Origin: Jannaschia sp. M317
GTDB taxonomy: Bacteria; Pseudomonadota; Alphaproteobacteria; Rhodobacterales; Rhodobacteraceae
Length of the DNA: 64,000 nt
NCBI RefSeq assembly: GCF_025141175.1
Contig: NZ_CP081155.1
Span: 1,269,001 to 1,333,000, forward strand
Reading direction: 5' to 3'
The notes under the pieces are model-generated. The model searched no databases and had not been told where the DNA came from. It saw only the letters and a program-made list of their open reading frames with translations. Positions 43,806 to 52,900 of the stretch are shown piece after piece. Position numbers and translations under genes: made by a program. Position 1 is the first letter of the stretch, and each line of letters begins with the position of its first letter.

Positions 43806-45400
43806 GCCCCCGGGCGGCCGATCCAGACGCCGTTCGGGCCTAGTTCGACCCCGTCTTCGACCACCTTTGCCGCGATCTCCAACAAGGGCGCGCCGACGCC
43901 CAGGCCCAGAACCTCGACCGCCTCGGGGCCGAGGTTCATGACACACAGAACATCGTCGCCTCGGGTAAAGGCCATGACCGGTTCCGGCGCGTCCAGAAAG
44001 ACGGTCTTGCCCGTGCGCAGCGCCGGTTCGTCGCGGCGCAGGTGCAGCAGTGCGCGGAACGCTTCCAACACCGATCCGTCGACCCCTGCCTGGGTATCCA
44101 CCGCGCGCGCGGTCTGCGGCGCCTTGGCGGGCAGCCAGGTCGTCTCTGCGGTCGAAAAGCCACCATTAGGGGCCCCTGCCTCCCAGGCCATGGGCGTGCG
44201 CGACGGGTCGCGGCCCTTGACCAACGGCCAGAAGCTCTTGCCCTCGGGGTCGACGATCTCGTGGCGTTCCAGATCGGTGTCGGCCTGGCCCAGCTCTTCT
44301 CCCTGATACATGCAGATGCCGCCTTCCAGCGTCAGGAGCACCGCCCCCGCCAGTTTGGCCAGTGCGTCCTGATCGGCACCGATGTCGGACCAGCGGCTGA
44401 CGGGACGGTTGTGATCATGGCTCGACATGGCCCAGCAGGGATAGCCGCCCTGACCCGGCGCGATCATCGATTCCACCTGGGCGCGGATATAGTCGGCGGT
44501 GAAATGCGGCCCGGTCAGCGCCAGCGTATAGCCCATGTTGAGCCGCTTGCCGGTGGTGTATTCCGTCATCCGCTCGACCGGGTGGTGGCCTTCGCCGATC
44601 TCGCCCACGGTCATGGTCGCGCCGTAGCTGTCCATGACCTCGCGCACCCGCTCCATGAACTCCAGGTTTTCTGGCTGGTTCTTGGAATGGATCGGGTACT
44701 GCATCTCGAAGGGTTTCGAATCCGGCTCCGACTTTTCACGCCAGTCGGGCGGGTTGTCGCGCAGTTCAGGGTCCTGGAAGTAGTGGTTCACCGCGTCCAG
44801 GCGGAAGCCGTCGACCCCCCGGTCCAGCCAGAACCGCAACGTATCCAGAATCCACGCCTGCACGTCGGGGTTGTGGGCGTTGAAATCGGGCTGCTCGGAC
44901 AGGAACTGGTGAAAGTAGTATTGCTTGCGTCGGGTGTCCCAGGTCCAGGCGGGGCCGCCGAAAATCGCCTGCCAGTTGTTCGGCGGGCTGCCGTCCTCCT
45001 TGGGGTCGGCCCAGACGTACCAATCGGCCTTGGGGTTGTCTCGGCTCTGACGGCTTTCCTCGAAAAAGGGATGTTCTTCGCTGGAATGAGAAAACACCTG
45101 GTCGATGATGACCTTCAGGCCCAGCTCATGCGCCCGCGCCACCATCGCTTCGAAATCCTCCATCGTTCCGAACGACGGATCGACCCCGCGATGGTCGCTG
45201 ACGTCATAGCCCATGTCCGCCATGGGGGAGGTGAAGAACGGGCTGACCCAGATCGCATCGACGCCCAGGGCGGCCACGTGGTCCAGCCGCCGGGTGATCC
45301 CCTTCAGGTCGCCGGAGCCGTCGCCGTCGTCATCCTGATAGGACCGGGGATAGATCTGATAGATGACCGCACCGCGCCACCATTCTGCATTTTCGGCCAT
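43802..45400 (-). CDS. GH13 alpha-glucosidase (AglA-like)
   Basis: The 532-residue protein has VIYQIYPRSYQDDDGDGSGD, QVFSHSSEEH, GFRLDAVNHYFQD (nucleophile), VGEIGEG (acid/base) and SSHDHNRPVSRW. The N-terminal EWWRGAVIYQ and the ADWYVWADPKEDG block fit AglA-type alpha-glucosidases of alphaproteobacteria, which usually sit in alpha-glucoside ABC operons; here no ABC genes are beside it. It overlaps the next GH13 gene by four bases and lies 67 bp after pqiC on the same strand. Confidence 0.88.
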   Translation of the reverse strand: MAENAEWWRGAVIYQIYPRSYQDDDGDGSGDLKGITRRLDHVAALGVDAIWVSPFFTSPMADMGYDVSDHRGVDPSFGTMEDFEAMVARAHELGLKVIIDQVFSHSSEEHPFFEESRQSRDNPKADWYVWADPKEDGSPPNNWQAIFGGPAWTWDTRRKQYYFHQFLSEQPDFNAHNPDVQAWILDTLRFWLDRGVDGFRLDAVNHYFQDPELRDNPPDWREKSEPDSKPFEMQYPIHSKNQPENLEFMERVREVMDSYGATMTVGEIGEGHHPVERMTEYTTGKRLNMGYTLALTGPHFTADYIRAQVESMIAPGQGGYPCWAMSSHDHNRPVSRWSDIGADQDALAKLAGAVLLTLEGGICMYQGEELGQADTDLERHEIVDPEGKSFWPLVKGRDPSRTPMAWEAGAPNGGFSTAETTWLPAKAPQTARAVDTQAGVDGSVLEAFRALLHLRRDEPALRTGKTVFLDAPEPVMAFTRGDDVLCVMNLGPEAVEVLGLGVGAPLLEIAAKVVEDGVELGPNGVWIGRPGA

Positions 45401-45420
45401 CCAGGGCCTCCACTTCCAAA

Positions 45421-45465
45421 CCGCTTTGCATGACTAGACGGGCCACCCGTCCGGTTTGCAAGCGG
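45421..45465 (-). terminator. Large inverted repeat after pqiC
   Basis: CCGCTTTGCA and TGCAAGCGG (one bulged base) enclose a second stem, GACGGG-CCA-CCCGTC. The structure starts three bases after the pqiC stop and lies before the GH13 start. It has no U tract, so it may act as an RNA 3'-end stabiliser rather than a true terminator. Confidence 0.45.
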
Positions 45466-45467
45466 TC

Positions 45468-46004
45468 TCAGAGGTCGCGAGCGATCTGTTCGGCAAGTTG
45501 CAGCCACGCGGCCTCATGCGCGGCAATGATATCGACATAGTCCTGGCCCGCGACGGGTGCTGTGATGGCAAAGGGTTCGACCAACCCGCGCGCGCCTTCG
45601 CGGCGCAACGCATAGCTGCCCGTGAACCGCAGGGTGCCGGACGACTGGACGATCATGTCTTCGACAAAGACCGAGACTTCGACATCGGGAAACCCGCCCA
45701 ACGGCCAGGGTTCGACCGCGACCTGCGCGTCGGTGATGACGTTGAGGTGGCGCATCAGGCTGCCGGCCATCGCCCGGTCGGGCAGGTCCGCCCAAAGCCG
45801 GCTGGTGTCGGTGGTCAACGATCCGTCGGGCTGTTGCACCGGGATTTCCTGGTTCACCGCGTATTCCGGGATCGAAACCTCGTTTACCTGTACCGTGTTC
45901 GCCCGCACGTTCAGGCGCAGCTCGGACTCCGTCGGTGGGGGCGCGAAATACTGCGTCGAGGAACAGGCAGACAGCGCCAGAAGCGCAGGGATCAAAAGTC
46001 GCAT
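45468..46004 (-). CDS. pqiC: PqiC-type transport-associated lipoprotein
   Basis: The 178-residue product has a lipoprotein signal, LIPALLALSACSS, and then the ABC-type auxiliary lipoprotein fold (YFAPPPTESELRLNVRANTV...; VSVFVEDMIVQSSGTLRFTGSY). PqiC sits in the outer membrane and docks the PqiB needle. The ATG at 46004 follows GGAAGG and lies four bases after the pqiB stop. It is the last gene of the six-gene operon that begins with tamA. Confidence 0.85.
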   Translation of the reverse strand: MRLLIPALLALSACSSTQYFAPPPTESELRLNVRANTVQVNEVSIPEYAVNQEIPVQQPDGSLTTDTSRLWADLPDRAMAGSLMRHLNVITDAQVAVEPWPLGGFPDVEVSVFVEDMIVQSSGTLRFTGSYALRREGARGLVEPFAITAPVAGQDYVDIIAAHEAAWLQLAEQIARDL

Positions 46005-46008
46005 CAGG

Positions 46009-48756
46009 TCACCTTCCCAGCAGCAGGGAGTTCGGGTTGCGTTCGATGGTCCGCGCGAGCGACGACACGTCCTCGGCGGCGCGCACGGCGGCACGCAGCG
46101 CGGCATAGAGTTCGGTGTTCACTCGGCTGCCATCCCCATAGGACGCCAGCACGCCGCCCGCCTGCGTCGTCAGCGTCTGCAACCGGTTCACCAGCGCGGG
46201 CAGGTCCTGCGCCGCCGTGGCGATGCTGTCCGCCGCCCCGGAGGTGGAGCGGAGCGTGGTGTTCAGGTTCTCCAGCGTGCCGCCGGTGCGGATCGTCTCG
46301 ATCGTCAGGCGCAGCTCTTCCAGGGTTTCGACCAGGACGACGGGCACGTCGTCGGCTTCGTCGGACGACAGGAAGGCATCGGCGGTGCGCATCAGATCGG
46401 TGGTGGAGGTCACCAGATCCTCCAACGCCAAGGCCTCGGTCTTCGCCGTCAGGCGGTTCAGCCCGGCGCCCAACTCCTCGGCCTGCGCCATCACCCGCTG
46501 GGCGGAGGCCGAGAGTTCCGGCAGATTGGCCGTGCCCTCGGCCACGGCGACAGCGGCGGCTTCGGCGGCTTCCAGCGCGGCGGTCAGGCGGGCGGTGGCC
46601 TCGGCGGCGGCCAACTCGGCGGTGATCGCGCGGACGTCGGCGGCGGTCGCGGCCAGGTCGCGCAGGATCGCGTCCAGCTCGGGCGAGGCGATCAGCGCCT
46701 GGCCGTCCTGCATCAGGGCCAGCGTCGCGGCGGGCAGGGCGCGCGTTGCCTCGTCCGACAGCAGGATCTCGGCATCGGTGACCAGCGCGTTGATGTTCTC
46801 GGTAACGGCACCCAGCCCGACGGTGCCCGAGGCGATGTTGCGCGCGGCTTCGGTGGCCGCCGACAAGGCGTCGTTCAGCATCGGGGCCAGCGCGGTCTGC
46901 GCCACATCCGCCGTGATCGCGGCAATGTCCGCCGAGGCGGTTTCCAGGTTGCCAAGCACGGCGCGGAGCTCAGGCGTCGCCAGCAGGTCGCGTCCCTCGG
47001 TAAGCAATTCCCGGCCTTCGTCCAGCGCGGCCAGCGCGGCACCAGGCAGGGCCTGTGTCGCCTCATCGGACAGCAAGACCTCGGCCCCTTCGGCCACTGC
47101 GGTCAGTCGTTCGGTCAGGGTGTCCAGATCGACCGTCGCCCGTGCGATGTTGTCGGCCGCAGATCCCGCGCTTTCCAGGGTGTCCGACAGGCTGGCGACA
47201 AGGGCGATCTCTTCCAGCTCGGTGGTCAGCCGCGCGACGGTCGCGGAAATCGTTTCGATATCCAGCAGGACGCTGGCCACCTGCGGCGAGGAAATGATGC
47301 CGCGCCCGTCCCGGATCAGACCGCGTCCGTCTTCGATCGCGGCCAGGGCCGCGCCCGGAATGGCCCGCGTGTCCGGGTCGCCCGCGATGCGGTTGAGGTT
47401 GTTGAGAAGATCGGTGGCCGAAGTCAGCAATTCTTCCACCGGCAGGGCCGCGATCCGGTCCATAACGCCTGCCGCGCTGGAGGCGAGACCGGAGTCCTCG
47501 GTTTCGATCGAAGGGATCAGCGGGTTGTCGGCGACGCCGATTTCCAACCGGGCCGGCGGCGCACCCGCTGTCTGGACAAGGTCGATGGCCAATTCCCCAC
47601 CGAACAGGCCAAGCCCGACCAACTGCGCGCGCAACCCGTCTTCGACCAGTCCCCCGATGAAATCGAGCCCGGCGAGTTCCGAAACCTCGCCTTCCTGACC
47701 CATCTTGACCGGCTGCAGATCCATGACGGCAAGCAATTGGACCTGCCGGGTCGGATCGTCGGGGCGGATAAAGCCGTTGATCGAGGTCACCGACCCGACG
47801 CGCACCCCGTTGTAGCGCACCGACGCGCCCTGCCGCAGGCCTGCGATGGCCGACGGGAACAGGGTCGACAGCTTGACCGACCGCGCCGACGGCGTCTCGA
47901 AGGTCGAGGCGCGCGCTGCGCTTTCGTCAGCAAAGATCTCATAGACGTGGCCTTCGCCGATCCCCGAGCCGCCAGAGATCAGCGTGTCGAAGTTGAGCCC
48001 GCCTTCCAGCAGGGTCGCCACCGATCCCAGCCGCAGGTCCACGCCGCCCGCGCCGATGTTCACCGACACGCCCGAGGCATCCCAGAACCGCGTCGCGGTC
48101 GACAGTTGGCGGTCATAGGGCGCACGGACGAAGGCGTCGATGCGGATTTCCGTGCCGTCAGGCGTCAGTCGCGGCTGCGACACCTCGCCCACCTCGATCC
48201 CGCGATACAGGATCGGTGCCCCCGGTCCCAGGCGCGAACTGTGGCGCGTGGTCAGCGTGATTGCGGTTCCGTCCACGCCGGGCGGGACGATCGGGGCCCG
48301 CTCATCGCCGACGAATGCCGTCAGGGGCGTGCCCAGGTCGCTATCCCAGGTGCCTTCGATGTAGGTGCCCGACAGGATCGTGTTCAACCCTTCGACGCCC
48401 CGCGCCGACACCTCGGGCTGGACCACCCAGAAGGACGCGTCGTCATCCAGATAGGGCGCGATGTTGCGCGACACCCGCACGTAAACATTGACCGAGGCCA
48501 GGTCCGGCGAAAACCCCACGTCCTCGACCACGCCGACCGTCACCTCACGGTAGCGGAGCGTGGTCTGCCCGATCTCGACGCCACTGGCATCCGGAAAGGC
48601 GATCTGCACCAGGACACCGCGGTTGGCATAGCTTTGCCAGGCAATCGCCAGGGCGATCATGACGGCAATGATCGGCACCAGCCAGACCGCCGACACGATG
48701 CGCCGCCGGGGGCGGGGGCGTTCCATCACGGGGCTATGGGGTGTTTCGTCACTCAT
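46009..48756 (-). CDS. pqiB: MCE-family PqiB with repeat-extended C-terminus
   Basis: PqiB bridges the periplasm as an MCE-ring needle for lipids. The 915-residue protein has one N-terminal membrane helix (~20-40) and three MCE domains (~40-110, ~155-225, ~285-350). The C-terminal helical part is much longer than in E. coli PqiB (546 residues in total). It holds three tandem units with the same start, D(P/E)(A/D)TRA(L/I)PGAALAAL(D/E)(D/E)GR-like, whose matching bases lie exactly 312 bp apart (plus-strand 47357, 47045, 46733), so each unit is 104 residues, from residues ~466, 570 and 674. A fourth, diverged unit may follow. Longer needles would span more periplasm (inference). It overlaps pqiA2 by eight bases. 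Confidence 0.9.
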   Translation of the reverse strand: MSDETPHSPVMERPRPRRRIVSAVWLVPIIAVMIALAIAWQSYANRGVLVQIAFPDASGVEIGQTTLRYREVTVGVVEDVGFSPDLASVNVYVRVSRNIAPYLDDDASFWVVQPEVSARGVEGLNTILSGTYIEGTWDSDLGTPLTAFVGDERAPIVPPGVDGTAITLTTRHSSRLGPGAPILYRGIEVGEVSQPRLTPDGTEIRIDAFVRAPYDRQLSTATRFWDASGVSVNIGAGGVDLRLGSVATLLEGGLNFDTLISGGSGIGEGHVYEIFADESAARASTFETPSARSVKLSTLFPSAIAGLRQGASVRYNGVRVGSVTSINGFIRPDDPTRQVQLLAVMDLQPVKMGQEGEVSELAGLDFIGGLVEDGLRAQLVGLGLFGGELAIDLVQTAGAPPARLEIGVADNPLIPSIETEDSGLASSAAGVMDRIAALPVEELLTSATDLLNNLNRIAGDPDTRAIPGAALAAIEDGRGLIRDGRGIISSPQVASVLLDIETISATVARLTTELEEIALVASLSDTLESAGSAADNIARATVDLDTLTERLTAVAEGAEVLLSDEATQALPGAALAALDEGRELLTEGRDLLATPELRAVLGNLETASADIAAITADVAQTALAPMLNDALSAATEAARNIASGTVGLGAVTENINALVTDAEILLSDEATRALPAATLALMQDGQALIASPELDAILRDLAATAADVRAITAELAAAEATARLTAALEAAEAAAVAVAEGTANLPELSASAQRVMAQAEELGAGLNRLTAKTEALALEDLVTSTTDLMRTADAFLSSDEADDVPVVLVETLEELRLTIETIRTGGTLENLNTTLRSTSGAADSIATAAQDLPALVNRLQTLTTQAGGVLASYGDGSRVNTELYAALRAAVRAAEDVSSLARTIERNPNSLLLGR

Positions 48757-49387
48757 CGCTCAACGTCTCGATCCGGTCCCAGATTATTCTGCTGTCAAAG
48801 CTCAGCGCCGACAGCATCGTGAATACGACCGACAAGGCAAACGACACGGCCGCGATTCCGGGGTTGATCGTGGCAATCAGCGAGAACTGCACCAGCGCGA
48901 CCAGGATTGCCACGACAAAGACGTCGATCATCGACCAACGGCCGATCCATTCCACGAATTCATACAGATGCAGCAGGCTCTTGGGCTTGGTGCCATGGGG
49001 TTTGCGCACGATCAGGGCCAGGTAGGCAATCGCCAGAAACTTGCCCACCGGAATGATGACCGAGGCGAAAAAGACGATGCCCGCCACGCCGTAGGCCCCG
49101 TGATGGATCAGTTCGATCACACCGCCCACGATGGTCGCTTCGGCGGTGCGACCCACCGTCGTGGTCAGCAGCATGGGGTACAGGTTCGCGGGGATGTAGG
49201 CCATCAATCCGACGATCCACCAGGCCCAGACCTTTTGCAGGGACGTGGGATCGCGGCTGACCAGGTCACCGCCACAGCGCGAACAGGTCCAGGTGCCCGC
49301 GGGCGAAACCCGCGTGCAGTGCCTGCACCCCACCAGCCCCGCATCGCGGGCGGTCAGCGCCTTGTTGCCTGATCCAGTGCCGTCCAT
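48749..49387 (-). CDS. pqiA: PqiA half-protein, second copy
   Basis: The 212-residue protein has an N-terminal zinc-ribbon-like motif (CRHCTRV...CSRCGG) and four transmembrane helices, i.e. one half of the double-domain PqiA of enterobacteria. PqiA is the inner-membrane partner that feeds or controls PqiB. The start at 49387 gives the ribbon motif but overlaps the first pqiA gene by 34 bases and has no clear ribosome site, so coupling to upstream translation is likely. It overlaps pqiB by eight bases. Confidence 0.82.
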   Translation of the reverse strand: MDGTGSGNKALTARDAGLVGCRHCTRVSPAGTWTCSRCGGDLVSRDPTSLQKVWAWWIVGLMAYIPANLYPMLLTTTVGRTAEATIVGGVIELIHHGAYGVAGIVFFASVIIPVGKFLAIAYLALIVRKPHGTKPKSLLHLYEFVEWIGRWSMIDVFVVAILVALVQFSLIATINPGIAAVSFALSVVFTMLSALSFDSRIIWDRIETLSDE

Positions 49388-49974
49388 ATCGAATGTTTGC
49401 TCATCTGCGTGTCCTTGAGGCCCGTTATGACCACGATGGCCGCAAAGGACCAGAAGGCGGGGCCCATCGACAGGGTCGCCAGATCCGCAAGTTTCACCAG
49501 CGCGACCGCCACGCCCACCATGAAGATCTCGGCCATGGCCCAGGGCTTCAGAACCTCGGCCCACCGCAAGGCAAAGGCCGCGCCGGGCCAGGCCGCGCGT
49601 CCGACCGACAGGGGCCCCAATGCCCAGATCAGCAAAACCAGCCGTGATACCGGCAGCACGATCACAAAGGCCGCGACCGCCAGCGACAGGGGCGCCATGA
49701 TCCCCTGGCTAAAGCTCATCACTGTCTCGAAGACCGAGGCCTTGCTTTCGAAGACGCCGTTGCGCAGCTCCAGAAAGGGGTAGAAGACCACGATGCTCAT
49801 CAGAACCAGCGCGGTAGAGGCCAGGACCACGATCCGCAGGATCGCCTCGGGCCGGCCCACCGCGATGATGGTGCCACAGCGGATGCAGCGGGCCCGTTCC
49901 CCGTCCGGCACGTCCACATGATGGTGCAGCGCATCGCAGACCGGGCAGCAGACCATGTCGTCGGTCGCCTCCAT
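49354..49974 (-). CDS. pqiA: PqiA half-protein, first copy
   Basis: The 206-residue protein has VCCPVCDALHHH and RCIRCGTII as an N-terminal zinc ribbon and four transmembrane helices. It is the other half of a PqiA that is a single two-domain protein in E. coli; here the halves are separate overlapping genes, which probably pair in the membrane. The ATG at 49974 follows AAGGA by eight bases and lies one base after the tamB stop. Confidence 0.85.
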   Translation of the reverse strand: MEATDDMVCCPVCDALHHHVDVPDGERARCIRCGTIIAVGRPEAILRIVVLASTALVLMSIVVFYPFLELRNGVFESKASVFETVMSFSQGIMAPLSLAVAAFVIVLPVSRLVLLIWALGPLSVGRAAWPGAAFALRWAEVLKPWAMAEIFMVGVAVALVKLADLATLSMGPAFWSFAAIVVITGLKDTQMSKHSIWTALDQATRR

Positions 49975-49975
49975 C

Positions 49976-52900
49976 TCAGTAGTCCTTCTCGAAGAAGATG
50001 CCGAGGCTGCTTTCGCCGCTGGCACCGGTCGCGCCCCGCACCGTCAGGTTCGGCGTCAGATCAAGGTTGAGAGAGATCGTCGCGTCCCCGCTCTGGTCGA
50101 TTTCGACGTCGGTATAGACATTGTCCGAGATGTATTTGCCGGCCCGCACGGCGGTGTTGCCGTCGCTGTCGGTGGTCACGTCCAGATCGTCCAGTCCCGC
50201 ATTGCCGCGCAGCTTTTCCAACAATCCGCCCGATCCCCGACCCGCCAGAACGGCGATGGAATTGGCCAGTTGCAGCGCCTGCAAGGGCGACAGCTGGCTC
50301 AGGTCGCGGCCAAAGAAGATCTGCGCCAGGATTTCCTCCTGCGGGACGTCCGGGCTGCTGCCAAAGCTGACCTCGATGCTGTCCGCCGGTCCCTCGACCG
50401 CGATGGAGGCGGTCAGGGCATCGGTCTCGGTGATGGCCACCAGCCGGATGTAGGGGATCAGATCACCCTGAAAGCTGATCGTGCCCTCGTCCAGATCGAA
50501 CCGCTGTTGCAGAATGTCGAGACGCCCGCGCACCAGCTCGAAGGCGCCCGCCGTGACCGGCGCATTCGTGGTGCCCGTCACTCGCAAGGATCCCCCCAGT
50601 TCCGCGTCCAGGCCGCGCCCGCGCACAAAGATGCGACCGGGTGCATCGACCCTCAGGTCCAGCCCGAAACCCGGGCCGGAGCTGGCCTGCTTCTCGGCGC
50701 GCACCGCCTTTGCGTCCTGGCCTGCCCGCGCCAGGGTGCGCTGCACTGGGCGCGGGGTGGCCAGATGGTCGATGGGGGGCAGGTCGCCGATGGCCGTCAA
50801 CCCAGAGGAGGGGACAGCGATCTCTGCGCCGTCCAACAGCACCTGCCCCGAAATCACCGCCCCGCCCGTCAGCGGCCCGGTCACGGCGACATCGCCCGAG
50901 ACATTGGCAGTATAGAGGGTCGGATCCTCTAGCGTGACGGCGAATTGCGCCCGCAGGTTTGCATTGAACGGGGCCGACAGGTCGACAGGCCCGCTGACCT
51001 GGACCTGACCGCCGGTTTGCAACGTCGCCTGTGCGTCCACCACTGCGCGCCCGTTCTGCAACGTTACGGTCGCCACCAGCGGCTCCAGCCCGTTGCGCAG
51101 GGTGGGCAGGCTGACCGCGCCGTTGGTGGTGCGGATCGTGCCGGTCACCGAGTCGAGCGCGGGCGGTCCGGCCACGCGCAGATCGAAACTGGCGGTGCCG
51201 CCCAACCGGCGCGGGGCCACGGCTGCATTTGCCAGACCCAGCGGCGCGCTGCCGCTGACCGACAGGGTCAGCGTCGCATCCGTGGCCACCGTGCCTGCGA
51301 CCTGCGCCGCCGTGCCCGCAGGCCCGGTCAGCGACAGGTCGAGACGGTAATCCGACCCCGGCTGCGTCACCCGCCCGCTGACCCGCAGCGGGCCGGAAAT
51401 GTCGGGCACCAGAGGCGAGATATCGGGCACCGCAAATGCCACATCCACGTCCACCGGCCCACCAAAGACGACACCCGACACGTCGAGATCGGCCCCGAAC
51501 GGTCCCGACGCGTCCACATCCGCGCGCCAGACCCCGCCGCGTTCTGTCGCGGTCAGGTCCAGGTTCAGGGGGCCGCGCAGGGCAGGCGACAACGTGGCGG
51601 CGTTGGGCATCCGCAGCGCCGCCGTCACCTCCGCCCCACTGTCCGGCAGGCGGGCGTTCGCCGTGACCCGTGCGCCCAACGGGCCGCTCGCCTCCACGTC
51701 TGCCGACCAGACGCCGCCGCGCTGTCGCGCCTCGGCCTCGACCGTCAGGGCACCGCGCAATTGCGGTGCGATCCGCGTGGCGTCCGGGATCCGTGCGGTC
51801 AGCGTCACCTCGGGCCCCGCGTCCGGCAGGCGGGCCGAGGCGTTCAGCGTCGCCGCATAGGGGCCGGTTCCGTCCAGATCGACGCGCCAGCCGTCTTCTG
51901 CCTGCACGGCCATGCCCGACAGGTCCAGCCCGCCCGGCACACCCGCGGCAAAAGCGGCCAGGCGCGGCACATCCAGCGTGAAATCCACCGCCAGCGGCGT
52001 GTCGGTCAACACCGTCTCGACCGTGGCGCGCGTGCCTTCGGGGCCGCGCGCGCGGGCCTCAAGGGTCCATTCCTCGCCCGCCCGCGCCAACAGGGCGTCC
52101 AGGCTGAGCGTCCCCTCCACCTGCGGCACAAGGACCTGCAGGCGCGGCACCGTCGCTGCCATCTCCAACCGGGGGGCGGGGCCTGTCACAGGGCCGCGCA
52201 GACGCAAGGTGACACCCTCGGGCGCGGTGACCTGCGTGTCCGTGACCAGGGCCGCGCCTTCCTGTGTGATCTTGCCCGACAATTCGACCGGTCCCGCCAG
52301 CGCGGGCAGCGCGGCGAGCGCCGGGACCGGTGCGGTGACGTCCGGCAGGCGTGCCGAATAGGTGATGGTTACCGCGTCGCCCGTGACCGGTCCGGCGACC
52401 TCGGCCACCAATCCCCAGGGTCCGGCCAGATTGGCGTCCACCGACCAGATCCCGTCTTCGGCAAAGGCCCGCCCCTCGGCGGTCAGCGCCCCCGGCACGC
52501 CGTCGACGAAGGCCCCGATTTCGGGGACCGACAGGGTGAAATCCAGGTCCGGCGTAGGCCCCGTCAGCCGCCCGGCGGCCGTGGCGGACACCCCCTGCGG
52601 TGCCGTGATCTCCGCGTTGCCGGCCCAGGCACCGGCGTCATCCTCGCTCAGCGCAACGCGGGCGCTGAGCGGGCCGGTCAGACGCGGATCGACGACCCCG
52701 CCGTCCGCCACCGTCAGGTCCAGCGTGGCCTGACCCGTCTGCCCCTCGGTCCGGGCGGGGGCGTCTTCGGCCAGGATCCGTGCGGTGCCCGACAGCGCCA
52801 CTTGCGGATTTTCCAGGGACAGAGCGTCCAGATAGGTGCCCGTCTCATCGCGCCGCGCCGCCAGCGACAGCGCGGTGCGCCCCTGTAGCAACCCGTCTGC

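Noticed and set aside
45622..48822. 1066-codon plus-strand frame opposite pqiB
   Set aside because: It mirrors pqiB codon by codon; long antisense frames are common in GC-rich DNA. The product is low-complexity Arg/Gly/Gln and has no ribosome site, while the minus frame encodes clear MCE domains.
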